Origin: Acinetobacter sp. CFCC 10889
GTDB lineage: Bacteria > Pseudomonadota > Gammaproteobacteria > Pseudomonadales > Moraxellaceae
Length of the DNA: 42,762 nt
Direction: 5' to 3'
Assembly: GCF_003268395.1 (NCBI RefSeq)
Contig: NZ_LQXQ01000035.1
Coordinates: 1 to 42,762, forward strand
The translations under genes and the position numbers were made by a program. Shown one piece after another: positions 29,001 to 37,375 of this stretch; position 1 is the first letter of the stretch; each line of letters opens with the position of its first letter. The notes below the pieces were generated by a model that was not told where the DNA came from, made no database searches, and was given only the letters and a program-made list of their open reading frames with translations.

Positions 29001-29304
29001 TGCACAGACCTTTGGGGATATTTCTACCCGTGAAGAACAGGTGGTGTACATCAATCATTTAGTAACCATTCTACGAAATAACGATGTAGTTATGGCTCAG
29101 ATTGAAAATAATCCTGAATCCACAGCCTTGCAAGGCAACCTACCATCGGCAACGAAAGGCGCAATTATTCAAGCACTGACCTCACATCAAGACTTATCAG
29201 CATTGTTGCTCAAGACCGATGCACAAGCGATGCAGAACGTGATCAAGGTACTGTATAAGCTGCTAAAAGATGGTGAAACCATTGATGTGCATCGTCTAAC
29301 ATAA
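26020..29304 (+). CDS. hsdR: Type I restriction endonuclease HsdR
   Basis: 1094-aa motor/nuclease subunit. The N-terminal PD-(D/E)xK nuclease is seen as GILDLVFFINGLPMATVEIK (about residues 140-162). The SF2 helicase core has Walker A HSAGSGKTSTISW (~322), the DEAH box VIDEAHTSQ (~438), FAFTATPKHSTKM, and the late motif MVVANKFQTGFDQPKL (~707) with LSRLNRTT. The C-terminal helical region contacts HsdM. ATG 26020 after AGGGGA gives the family N-terminus MNILADKAHYE; an open stretch before it lies inside the Abi gene and is rejected. No frameshift or missing motif, so the system looks active. A transposase gene follows after six bases. Confidence 0.96.
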   Translation: MNILADKAHYESHLEAYIVQKLQAQGWVVGQSKNYHTEYALYPEDLITWIQATQPEKWEKLQALNGNNTEKRIIDRLDDELNKKGTIHIFRNGFSMAGAGTIDLSESAPEDGRNQAVIDRYNANILRVVPQLKYHPSKDAGILDLVFFINGLPMATVEIKTEFNQSLEDAIEQYKNDRKPIDPKTRRKEPLLTPKRGAIVHFALSESEIAMTTALDGENTYFLPFNKGNQGHAGNPPADAAKGEDYPVAYFWDYVCQRDNWLKIFHNFVYVEKKNKVDLYGNWTVQERLIFPRYHQFDAVNKIIADVQEKGVGLNYLCEHSAGSGKTSTISWVCHSLVRLRHNDGTPFYNSVIVVTDRTVLDDQLQEAIQQLDHQKGLIAAINRDDKEHAGKSKSKQLEDALLSNKQIIIVTIQTFPHVMEAILTNTSLSDRNYGIVIDEAHTSQTGSTASKLQATLALQSGEAMANLTVEELLEQIQKARVQSKNISHFAFTATPKHSTKMLFGRTKNGEPASDDNLPESFHLYPQRQAIEEGFILDVLQGYVPYKTAFKLGGEAVDDDKRVNSKAAKKALARWMALHATNVTQKVQFIIQHFHHNVANLLNGQAKAMIVTSSRPAAARYKIALEKYIEDNPEYSAYRVLVAFSGKLTGKQISHEADGDTENGALFQVGEDAEFTEANMNADAPNSDLRIAFDRPEYRLMVVANKFQTGFDQPKLCAMYLDKVIANEVEVVQTLSRLNRTTTGKDQTFVIDFVNDPEWILKCFKKYDNGAKMVDVQDPNVVYTIKDNIEELDLITEDDLEEFKAARFKTIRDISNHDFKETTHPDLFKATDRVARLFNQKLKMLKQAIELQETAFDQAKADGNDEGAEKAEFERKQLDVELQTLMRFKGNLDKFSRIYSYVAQLIDFGDPELENFSAFTKLLSKRLNGMSAKEIDISGLVLTGFGIFKKKLKTDDTDHPEADEPQPLAPIQGTANGDLQPNKMTYLKEVIELIAQTFGDISTREEQVVYINHLVTILRNNDVVMAQIENNPESTALQGNLPSATKGAIIQALTSHQDLSALLLKTDAQAMQNVIKVLYKLLKDGETIDVHRLT

Positions 29305-29316
29305 CGGAGTATGGAC

Positions 29317-30666
29317 ATGATTGATATTCTGCAACTGGAAGGTGTACAGCCGATAGATTACCGTAATGAAGATGGCTGTATTATGATTACCGTACAGCCA
29401 AGCGGTGAGCATTTGGAAACATGCCCTGAATGCGGTGGACGCTTATATAAGCACGGCCAGCGTATCAATCATTTTGCTGATACCCCCTTGCAGATGCAAC
29501 CTGTAAAAATTGAGGTGATACGAACACGCTATCGCTGTTCTGAATGCAAAAGCATGATTACCCCTCAACTGAGTTTCTTAGATGAAAAACGTAGAGCGAC
29601 CCATCGGCTGATTCAGCAAGTACGCAAGCGTTGCTTAGATCGAACCTTTACGCAACTTGCCGAAGATACGGGGGTGGTGGTCAATACCATTAAAAACATT
29701 ACGCTTGATTTTGTAGAGGAATTAGAACGTGATGTAAAGTTTGAAACCCCAACGATTATGGGTATTGATGAACTCATGCTGATGGGTTCATATCGTTGTG
29801 TCATTACTAACCTAGCTATGAACAGCTTGTATGACATGCTGCCCGAAAGAACTCAAGATACCTTGCTACCATACTTCGCCAAACTGCCTGATGCAGACAA
29901 AGTAGAATGGATTTGTAATGATATGTGGCGACCCTTCAAAAAGTCATTCCGTCTGCACCTACCAAATGCCAAGTTGGTTATTGATAAGTTTCATGTAGTG
30001 AGAATGGCAAGTGAAGCTTTAGACACTGAACGTAAAGCTTTACAAAGTAGTTTGGATCGTGATTCCCGACTGAATATGAAAAAACATTTACGATGGATAC
30101 TGCTAAGACAACCAAATTCATTGACCGAAGATCAACAAAGAATTTTAGGAAATTTAGAAAAATGGCATCCTGAATTTAAGGAAGCTTATGACCTCAAAGA
30201 GCAGTTTTATAATATTTATGAAGCAACAACCAAAGACGATGCCATACAAAGGTTTCATGAATGGGAAAGCAGTATTCCCAAGTATTTAAAGTCTTTTCGT
30301 GACGTTGCTAAAACTGTGAATAATAACTTTGAGGATATATTTACCTATTGGGATGCGCCAATAAGAATTACCAATGCTTATACTGAGGGGCATAATGGTA
30401 TTACAAAGGTCGCAAATCGAATGGGACGAGGAAATACCTTTGAGGTGCTTCGAGCAAAATTGTTATATAACAAAGTGGCTCGATCTATTACAACTTTAAA
30501 GACTCCATCATCTTCATTAAAATCAACCAAAGGTTATGAGGGTTTAACTGCATTTCCAACCAAGCAAGAGAAAACTAAGTTGGAATATGGCGCTTATATT
30601 CCAACCTTGGTTGAATTGTATGGCGATGATGAAGATTTGGATGAAGAACTAATTTCAACCATATAA
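29317..30666 (+). CDS. ISL3-family transposase, directly behind hsdR
   Basis: 449-aa DDE transposase of the ISL3 type. The N-terminal zinc ribbon has CPECGG and CSECKS pairs (residues ~35-70), followed by the helix-turn-helix part RRATHRLIQQVRKRCLDRTF. Catalytic residues are visible as MGIDELML (D), LVIDKFHVVRMA (D) and NAYTEGHNGITKVANRMGRG (E), so it looks intact. GGAG at 29306-29309 serves ATG 29317 (an ATG two codons earlier is too close). I find no terminal inverted repeats around it and no break in hsdR, so it looks like an operon member rather than a fresh insertion. Confidence 0.85.
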   Translation: MIDILQLEGVQPIDYRNEDGCIMITVQPSGEHLETCPECGGRLYKHGQRINHFADTPLQMQPVKIEVIRTRYRCSECKSMITPQLSFLDEKRRATHRLIQQVRKRCLDRTFTQLAEDTGVVVNTIKNITLDFVEELERDVKFETPTIMGIDELMLMGSYRCVITNLAMNSLYDMLPERTQDTLLPYFAKLPDADKVEWICNDMWRPFKKSFRLHLPNAKLVIDKFHVVRMASEALDTERKALQSSLDRDSRLNMKKHLRWILLRQPNSLTEDQQRILGNLEKWHPEFKEAYDLKEQFYNIYEATTKDDAIQRFHEWESSIPKYLKSFRDVAKTVNNNFEDIFTYWDAPIRITNAYTEGHNGITKVANRMGRGNTFEVLRAKLLYNKVARSITTLKTPSSSLKSTKGYEGLTAFPTKQEKTKLEYGAYIPTLVELYGDDEDLDEELISTI

Positions 30667-30743
30667 TGCAAATAGCCGGCTTTAATTGGAAGCATTCGCT
30701 AAACATACCTTATCAAGCGCTCCCATGGTAATCCCCCATAAAC

Positions 30744-30775
30744 ATAATGCCCATTTAATAAATAATGGACATTAT
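30744..30775. repeat. 12-8-12 inverted repeat, tyrosine-recombinase-like core site
   Basis: ATAATGCCCATT (30744-30755), an 8-base spacer TAATAAAT, and AATGGACATTAT (30764-30775) are inverted with a single mismatch. Arm and spacer lengths are those of tyrosine-recombinase crossover sites. It could also be one end of a former mobile element. It lies between the ISL3-type gene and the SMC remnant. Confidence 0.5.
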
Positions 30776-30828
30776 CGGGATATTGAGCAAATAAGAAAAG
30801 TAGGGGCAGCGGACGCTTATAGCCATAG

Positions 30829-31285
30829 TTAATTTAATACCACTCCATAAGACTTTAATCTCATGAACTTTGATCGATAATTTTTTGAAGGAAGTTTGAC
30901 CTTTAAAAGCTCGTAAAAATTCTCATCATGAGTTGATAAGATAATTTGCCGCCCAAATCGAGTGGAAATATTGCGTAAAAGATCAATAGTAGAAAGAATA
31001 TTTATAGAGTCCATAGAGTGGATGGGATCATCAATAAGTATAGTTTCTACAGGCCGACCTTCATGCTCTACATGGAGCGCACGAGCTAAGAATATACTTA
31101 ACTAAGAATATCAAGTTGAGCTGCACTAAAATAAAAAGTAGGGCAAATAACACTATCTTCATCTTCGTGAAGATAGATTTCTAACCTCGGTTTCTCATTT
31201 TCAGGAAAAAGACAAACGAAATTGATTGTTTTAAATGACGGATGTGGATCAATTTTAGAGTAAATTTTGTTAATTAATTCAATAC
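30829..31285 (-). pseudogene. SMC/Rad50-like ATPase, C-terminal remnant
   Basis: Reading leftward, the fragment begins LSIELINKIYSKIDPHPSF, shows the ABC signature region FYFSAAQLDILS, then Walker B ETILIDDPIHSMD and the H-loop QIILSTHDENF before the stop at 30829. A one-base deletion near 31098-31105 (AGTTAAG where AGTTTAAG would restore LDILSLSIFLARAL) shifts the frame. The N-terminal part, with Walker A and the coiled coils, is missing: the IS30 fragment abuts it at 31286. This C-terminal type occurs in defence ATPases such as Lamassu LmuB and in SbcC-like proteins; which one cannot be told. Confidence 0.7.
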
Positions 31286-31503
31286 TTAGATTGGCATTTG
31301 AAGTTCAACACCATGTTGTTGGCATAATACCTGATTCGGACTTTTAAAGCCGAGTCTTTTTCTAGGGCGATGATTAATACGTTGTGTGATTTCTAAAATA
31401 TATTCATCTGTATAGAGATTTAAATCACTGCCTTTTCTAATATATTGCCTGATTAAGCCATTTGTAATTCATTCGTGCCTCGTTGCCAAGCGCTATAAGG
31501 ATC
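31286..31503 (-). pseudogene. IS30-family transposase, 3' fragment
   Basis: Reads DPYSAWQRGTNE, then after a one-base loss NGLIRQYIRKGSDLNLYTDE and RINHRPRKRLGFKSPNQVL, with the stop at 31286-31288. These are the last ~70 residues of an IS30-type transposase (ISAba125-like in style), including the E of the DDE triad in RGTNE. The upstream part is replaced by an IS5-type sequence at about 31503. Confidence 0.8.
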
Positions 31504-32303
31504 AACCAAGCTTCGACGATGATAACCTGACCATTTTTTCCATAGTGTTCTACCTAAATGTTTAACTGTTCGAAGTAATTCATTTCTCTCTTGAGAATGT
31601 GCTTTTGTTTCTTTCCAAGGTCTTGCATTTTTTCTGGTGGGAATAACTGCATGAGATTTTCTAGATGAAATCAATTGACGGCGTCGCTTTGTATCATAAG
31701 CACCATCAGCATAGACTGAGTCCATTTGTTCTTCTTGTGGAATTTGATCAAGTAAATTATTGAGTACCTGTGAATTGCTGACATTATTTGTGGTGAGTTC
31801 TACAGCCCGTATTTGAAGGGTTTCAGCATCTATACCAATATGTAGTTTACGCCATTGGCGACGATATTCAGATCCATGTTTCTTGCATTTCCATTCACCT
31901 TCACCTAGGAACTTCAAGCCAGTAGAGTCCACGAGTAGATGGAGACCATCACCACTTTTTTGATAGCCAACCGCAATATCGATATGTCTTTGTCTTCTGC
32001 ACAGTGTGGAGTACGAATATCACTGTTATTCGGAGCTATCCAATCTAATCCGCAAAGCTTAATCAGACTTTGGACAAAACCAGTAACCATTCGCAAAGAC
32101 AATCTAAATAGAGACTTAATCATTAAGCAGCATTGGATAGCTGCGTCAGAGTAAGTTTGATTTCGTCCGTGTTTGCCCTGTGGGTGAGCGTACCATTGAG
32201 TCGTAGGATCAAACCAAATCGAGATATTTCCTCAATTTATTAATGCTCGGTTATAAGCAGACCAATTCGTTGTGCGGTAGATTTTAGGTGTCGGCTTCTT
32301 CAT
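31504..32303 (-). pseudogene. IS5-family transposase, degraded
   Basis: Begins MKKPTPKIYRTTNWSAYNRA at 32303 and hits a TGA at codon 24 (32232-32234). It continues through IWFDPTTQWYAHPQGKHGRN and SLIKLCGLDW, shifts frame near 32000, then reads VDSTGLKFLGEGEWKCKKHG and SVYADGAYDTKRRRQLI to YHRRSLV, where it fuses to the IS30 fragment. The normal C-terminus with the final catalytic Glu region is lost. The element is dead. Terminal repeats were not found. Confidence 0.8.
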
Positions 32304-33147
32304 GTGAAAATTATATTGCTAAAGAAGGCTTTAAGAATACCTCCTCTTGCAGATATTTTTTCAAAAACTCTTGAAAAAACAACATAAAGGATTAAAAGGT
32401 TAAATACTTTCAACTAAAATATTATAATCAAATGACTCTATTCCCCTTAAAAAAATAGAATTTATGTATATAGTTTTAAAAATGGTTTATTGATCTTTAA
32501 TCATTCAAAATCCAAATTATTGTATTTCCAGAAATAACATAATTAAAAAATTAATTATAACCACTTTATAAAAATATTATCAACTTTTTTCGCAAAAAAA
32601 TATTTTCAAACATACAATTAGAGAAAAGCACTCCATCAAACATTCATAATTTAACCTATTTTAAAACACCATAAACTGTATTTTAAATTATTTTACTTAA
32701 GAGATAAAATCTATTTTCATAAAATAATTATGAAGTTAAAATTAATTTTTTGGATAATTTTATCAAATAATTTTCCAGTATTATATAAATCATTATTTAA
32801 ACTATTTTTAATAAAAACAATGAATTATACAAAAAAACAACTTGCATTAAATTTTAAAAAAACATATTATTCGTCAAAGTTATTCAAAATTAATTTTATA
32901 TATGGTCAAGACAATCAAATAAGTTAGAGGTAGTTTTTATAATTCAGTAATTTCAATTGCAGAATGGGCAAGGGATAACAACTTCTCCTCCAATCTTGTA
33001 TATATAATATTAAAAAAATAAAGTCCCACAACGTAGTAAAATTCATAAAATAGCAATAAAGTTAGGAATCAAGGAATATACATTAAAAATTTAAGTTAAT
33101 ATTTTAATTTAAATAAGTATAAAATATTATATAGGAACAATACAAAA
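32304..33147. other. Very AT-rich gene-free stretch before the recombinase module
   Basis: About 840 bases of strongly AT-rich sequence between the IS5 remnant and the first recombinase gene. One plus-strand frame of 65 codons (32730-32927) has Lys/Phe/Ile-dominated composition and no ribosome-binding site, so I do not call it. The stretch should hold the promoter of the recombinase genes; AT content is too high to pick one. AGGA at 33132-33135 may serve the ATG at 33148. Confidence 0.5.
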
Positions 33148-35352
33148 ATGAATAAATTAGACATTCGAAACATTACTTCAGTTAAAACATCTTCTAATCA
33201 CACTATCAAAGCAAGATACTTGAACATTCCTAACTTTGATCTCAATAATAAACTGTGCTTTGAATTGCATGCAATGTTTCTGTTTAATTCAAAAGATAGA
33301 GCACAATCGTCAGGTCACCTATTGAATCAAGCAATTGAAAATTTCTTTATATTCATCAACCTATACAATACAAACCAACCACTTAAACTGAAAGTAGATT
33401 CACTTTCAAAAGTACAATTTGAAAACTTTAAGGCTTTTATAAGACACTGCCAAAAAAACAAAATTACTCTGGAAATGGCATCAAAACTCAAAGCAGCAAT
33501 TGTTGATTTTGCTGAAAAAACAAAGTTAATACCAATCCCTTTATTACCTAATGTTACTGCTTTTAAAAGCAAGAACAAGCCAACAGAGCCTTTAGATGAA
33601 AATTGTTATAATGATTTGACACAAACCTTAACATTAGAAATTGATCGCCTTTATGAAAAAGTTAATTTCATTGAAAAGGTTAAAAAAGCAGAGCCATATA
33701 CCTTATCAGAAGCTCTTTTAGAAATATCTCCCCCCATGACTAAAGAGCGCATTTTTGCATGGTATGAGATGATACTTAGTAAAGAGATCATTAATAAATT
33801 TACTGTAAGAAGTCTATCTGTAAAACTAAAAAATTGCATCGATACTGAGCTGTTAGAATTAATGCAACAACCTGATTCTACAATGCTCGAAAAATTCAAA
33901 GTTATTTATGAAAGAGATAAAAAGTTAATAGATACTTCTCAAATAATCCTAAAATTAAGGAAGCAGGAAGGATTTGGATTATGCAATTGGAATTTCGATG
34001 TTGTAAGAGGATTAAAAACATTAATTGCTAATGGCTATCCAATGCAAAAGACTTTAGATGAAATTGATACAAAATATTCGGCTGAATCTTGCATTAAGAT
34101 AGGAGAGTGTGAAGATATTATCCAACTATTGATCTTACGAATATCTCGTTCACCACAAAAATATAAGCACCCAGAAATAAAAAATTGGGATGATTTTCTA
34201 GGAATGTATTTTCCTTCTATGATTGATTCAGCTGCAATTTACTTAATGCTAGCACTTCAGACAGGGTGGAACAAAGAAACTATTTTAGCAATTAATCCAA
34301 ACAATTATGAGCATGTATTAAGCGGTACTTTAAATGAAAATCAATCTATTATCTTCTCAGAAAAGCATAGAAGCCAAGATTCTACCCTTCCCTATATTAA
34401 CGCTAAGGAATTTATAGCTCCAAGTAATAAGGAGGATAAATATTCAATCTATAATATTATTCAATTAGCAAAAAATATTACTTTACCGCTTGAAAAATAT
34501 TCCTTTGATTATATTCATATGCATCATCAAAAAGATGATTTAAACCCACTATTTCTATGTCTTAGATATTGGGCTGACTGGGTGTCTAAAGGAGGAAGAC
34601 ATACTTCAATATCGCAGAATAAAGCCTTCCAAACAGCGATTAAACATTTTATAAACAAACATAAAATTGAAGAAAATGGCAAGCAAATTTCAGCAATTGG
34701 TGATCTCACCCTGAGACTTCGAGTTACTTGGATTCAAATCAAACGTAAAGAGCTTCCTTTAACAGTGATTAGACTAATACAAGGACATAACACCAAAGAT
34801 ACTACTGATCGATATTACGATAATTCTGGCGTAGCAAAACAAGATAGGAAAAGACGATTAAGAATTGAACAAGAAAAAGTCATAGCTTTACTTAGAAATA
34901 GAGAATTCAAAGGAATTATTGGAGCAAAAGCAAATCAAGATGCAAGCACAAATCATGGATTAAAGATTTTTCACATCCCTGGACAAAGAAATAACTTATG
35001 GGGATGCTTTAATCAATATGAACCTACATGGAATGGTTCAGAAAATAAAATTTCCAATGGTGAAAAATGTTATTCAATTCAAAATTGTATTTTCTGTAAA
35101 CAAGTTCGGCTTTTTGAAGAATCCGTTCCCTATCTCATGGAAAGGCTTCAACATATCAATGATTTAATGACTGATATCTATGAATCTGACTCAACACTAA
35201 ATGAAGAAAAATTAATTATTGAGTCTATTTTAGATAATTGGAATGATGATGATCACATTAGAGAATCCGTAAGGTACCAAAGAAAAAATGCACCTTTGCT
35301 ACCTAGAAACTTAAATGATTTAAAAGTAATTTTTGAGGACAATTATGATTGA
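33148..35352 (+). CDS. Tyrosine-recombinase-like protein A (divergent active site)
   Basis: 734-aa protein with a C-terminal integrase fold between about residues 360 and 565. The box II tail IRLIQGHNTKDTTDRYYDN keeps the GH and the nucleophile-type Tyr. The box I Arg, however, is replaced (LALQTGWNKETI where TGxR is usual), and the HxxR His is missing (TLRLRVTW keeps only Arg). After the integrase domain a Cys cluster (GCFNQYEP, KCYSIQNCIFCKQ, residues ~620-650) could bind zinc. It is Lys/Ile/Asn rich and uses AGA codons. It overlaps the next gene by eight bases. It probably works as a partner in a multi-recombinase complex, as in Tn554-type or trio-recombinase elements. Confidence 0.75.
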   Translation: MNKLDIRNITSVKTSSNHTIKARYLNIPNFDLNNKLCFELHAMFLFNSKDRAQSSGHLLNQAIENFFIFINLYNTNQPLKLKVDSLSKVQFENFKAFIRHCQKNKITLEMASKLKAAIVDFAEKTKLIPIPLLPNVTAFKSKNKPTEPLDENCYNDLTQTLTLEIDRLYEKVNFIEKVKKAEPYTLSEALLEISPPMTKERIFAWYEMILSKEIINKFTVRSLSVKLKNCIDTELLELMQQPDSTMLEKFKVIYERDKKLIDTSQIILKLRKQEGFGLCNWNFDVVRGLKTLIANGYPMQKTLDEIDTKYSAESCIKIGECEDIIQLLILRISRSPQKYKHPEIKNWDDFLGMYFPSMIDSAAIYLMLALQTGWNKETILAINPNNYEHVLSGTLNENQSIIFSEKHRSQDSTLPYINAKEFIAPSNKEDKYSIYNIIQLAKNITLPLEKYSFDYIHMHHQKDDLNPLFLCLRYWADWVSKGGRHTSISQNKAFQTAIKHFINKHKIEENGKQISAIGDLTLRLRVTWIQIKRKELPLTVIRLIQGHNTKDTTDRYYDNSGVAKQDRKRRLRIEQEKVIALLRNREFKGIIGAKANQDASTNHGLKIFHIPGQRNNLWGCFNQYEPTWNGSENKISNGEKCYSIQNCIFCKQVRLFEESVPYLMERLQHINDLMTDIYESDSTLNEEKLIIESILDNWNDDDHIRESVRYQRKNAPLLPRNLNDLKVIFEDNYD

Positions 35353-37375
35353 TCTTGATGAATATTTTACCATTGAATCGTTACAGAAAGATCAGAGTAA
35401 TATCGCTGATGAGGAATTCAAGCATATTTTAGAGACTACAGGGGGGGAAATGGCTAGTTCTGTCATTTCACTTTCTGTAAAACTAAGTGAATATCCTGAT
35501 GAAGACATTCCTATTTCCGAATATTCTTTATATAAAGACAATATATGGTTACTCGAATACACGACTGGCAAAAATCCTACAAAGATTTACTTTTACAATG
35601 AAGACAAAAAATACAATGGTCTTAAACGAGCATTACTGTATTACCTAATCCCAGATTTTTGCATTTTTGGCAATATCAAAAGTTACAGCACCACCAAATC
35701 TTATGCTCAAATTTTTAATACTTTCATTTCCTATGTTTTTAAACACAATCATTTGTCTCCAGATGACCCATCTGATATTAATTGTATTACTCCAGCAATG
35801 TTAAATGAGGCACTTGATAGAGCAAAAAATAATAATGATGCTGTAAGACATTACTCTTCACTATTTCGCATAATTAGATTATGGCTATCATTATCTTCTC
35901 AAGGAGCTATACCCAAAATATATAGGATAAATATAGATCCCACATCTGTTGATAATAAAAAAAGGCACAAGGATGTTGTTAATCATTTTCAGGGCACATT
36001 ATCTACATGGCTTCCATTTTCTCAGGATGAACTTTCAAAATTAATAGAATATTCGCTATTTTGGCTTGAGATTGCATTACCCCAATTAATAAAAGTACGT
36101 AATTATCTTAGTGAAATAGCTTTAACCAAAAATAGCAAGGCTAATTTTTATTGTTCGAAGCCTGATAAAGAGTTTGAGAAGAATACAAATATTACAATTA
36201 ATAAAATCAATATAATGTCAAGCATTAGTAATTATAATAAAAACAACCTTAAAAATCATCAAAAACCCTACTGCTATACATGGAAAAATCAATATGCGGT
36301 AGCTCTAGATCATGTGAGAAATGCTCTGTTTATACTTATTGGTCTCACTATAGGAATGAGAGCTAGAGAAATTGGCCAAACCAAGTTAGCTGATATCTAC
36401 AAAGATAATAACGATGAATATTGGATCAACATTACAAGGTTCAAAACAACTAATGACCCAAATTATCTAGGTGAAACAGAATTAATGCCTGTTCCTTATT
36501 TTATCGGTGACTGCGTAGATTCCTTTAGACATTTAAAGAGCTTATCTGACTTTAATAAGAATGGTTATTTATTTCAGTCAAACAAAAGCAGAAAGATTCT
36601 AAATAATTTCACAAATTCACAAATTACGCTCATCACAAATGAGATTAGACAATTTACTGGAGTAGAAAGAGTTCATAATCATAGATTTAGAAAAACTGTA
36701 GCTGAAATCTTAATTAATCAAAGTGAAAGGAATATAGATTTAATACGAATGTTATTTGGTCATGAAAGCTATGCAATGACACTGAAATATATATCTAGAA
36801 ACCCATTTATGGTTAGCACAATTGCAGAAGCGATTGAAGTAAATTTTACGGAGGATTTTCATGAGATAGTAAGAAGCATTAGAGATGAGTCTTATTCGGG
36901 GAGATCGGCCGAAAGAATTGCTAACGCAATGATCACTATTCCAGAAAAGTTTGTTGGAAAGCAACTTAAACTCCAAATCATGAATTATGTATCACATATG
37001 CTTTCTAGTGGAGAAATGTTATTTATCCACAGATCCGCTTTAGGCACCTATTGTATTCATAGCGGTAAAATAGAAAAAGATGCCCCCCTTCCATGTCATG
37101 TAGAAAAAGATAATTCAGACCAATTTTTAATCCCTGATGTGAATAATTGCCAACTGGATTGCCAATATTGTGTTGTCCTAGAAAAATCCAGGAAAGCTAT
37201 TTCTGACAACATTAACTTTTACCACCGTGTTTTAGAGTCTACTGATAACATTGGCAAGAAAGCAGAAGCAATGATTCGCAATAAACTCGCAGCAAATGAA
37301 AAACACCTAGAAAACTTAGATATGAATCATTATAAAGTTAAGAAGGCTCGTAAAATGGATATAGTACAATTATGA
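35345..37375 (+). CDS. Tyrosine recombinase B with complete catalytic residues
   Basis: 676-aa tyrosine recombinase. Box I Arg in IGLTIGMRAREIGQ (~residue 337), HxxR in VHNHRFRKTVAE (~443), and GH plus Tyr in MLFGHESYAMTLKYI (~481) are all present, so it should cleave DNA. As in protein A, a Cys cluster follows the catalytic domain (PLPCHVEKD, NNCQLDCQYCVVLE, ~580-610). The start is ATG 35345, five bases after GAGGA; an open TTG at 35333 is inside the ribosome-binding region. It ends by ATGA overlap with the next gene. Gene order and Cys tails suggest A and B are ancient paralogues working together. Confidence 0.85.
   Translation: MIDLDEYFTIESLQKDQSNIADEEFKHILETTGGEMASSVISLSVKLSEYPDEDIPISEYSLYKDNIWLLEYTTGKNPTKIYFYNEDKKYNGLKRALLYYLIPDFCIFGNIKSYSTTKSYAQIFNTFISYVFKHNHLSPDDPSDINCITPAMLNEALDRAKNNNDAVRHYSSLFRIIRLWLSLSSQGAIPKIYRINIDPTSVDNKKRHKDVVNHFQGTLSTWLPFSQDELSKLIEYSLFWLEIALPQLIKVRNYLSEIALTKNSKANFYCSKPDKEFEKNTNITINKINIMSSISNYNKNNLKNHQKPYCYTWKNQYAVALDHVRNALFILIGLTIGMRAREIGQTKLADIYKDNNDEYWINITRFKTTNDPNYLGETELMPVPYFIGDCVDSFRHLKSLSDFNKNGYLFQSNKSRKILNNFTNSQITLITNEIRQFTGVERVHNHRFRKTVAEILINQSERNIDLIRMLFGHESYAMTLKYISRNPFMVSTIAEAIEVNFTEDFHEIVRSIRDESYSGRSAERIANAMITIPEKFVGKQLKLQIMNYVSHMLSSGEMLFIHRSALGTYCIHSGKIEKDAPLPCHVEKDNSDQFLIPDVNNCQLDCQYCVVLEKSRKAISDNINFYHRVLESTDNIGKKAEAMIRNKLAANEKHLENLDMNHYKVKKARKMDIVQL

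Noticed and set aside
31453..31932. A single chimeric transposase gene of 159 codons
   Set aside because: It is the middle of an IS5 transposase fused to an IS30 fragment; described instead as two pseudogenes.
32730..32927. 65-codon frame in the AT-rich spacer
   Set aside because: Lys/Phe/Ile composition expected of random AT-rich sequence, with no ribosome-binding site and no recognised motif.
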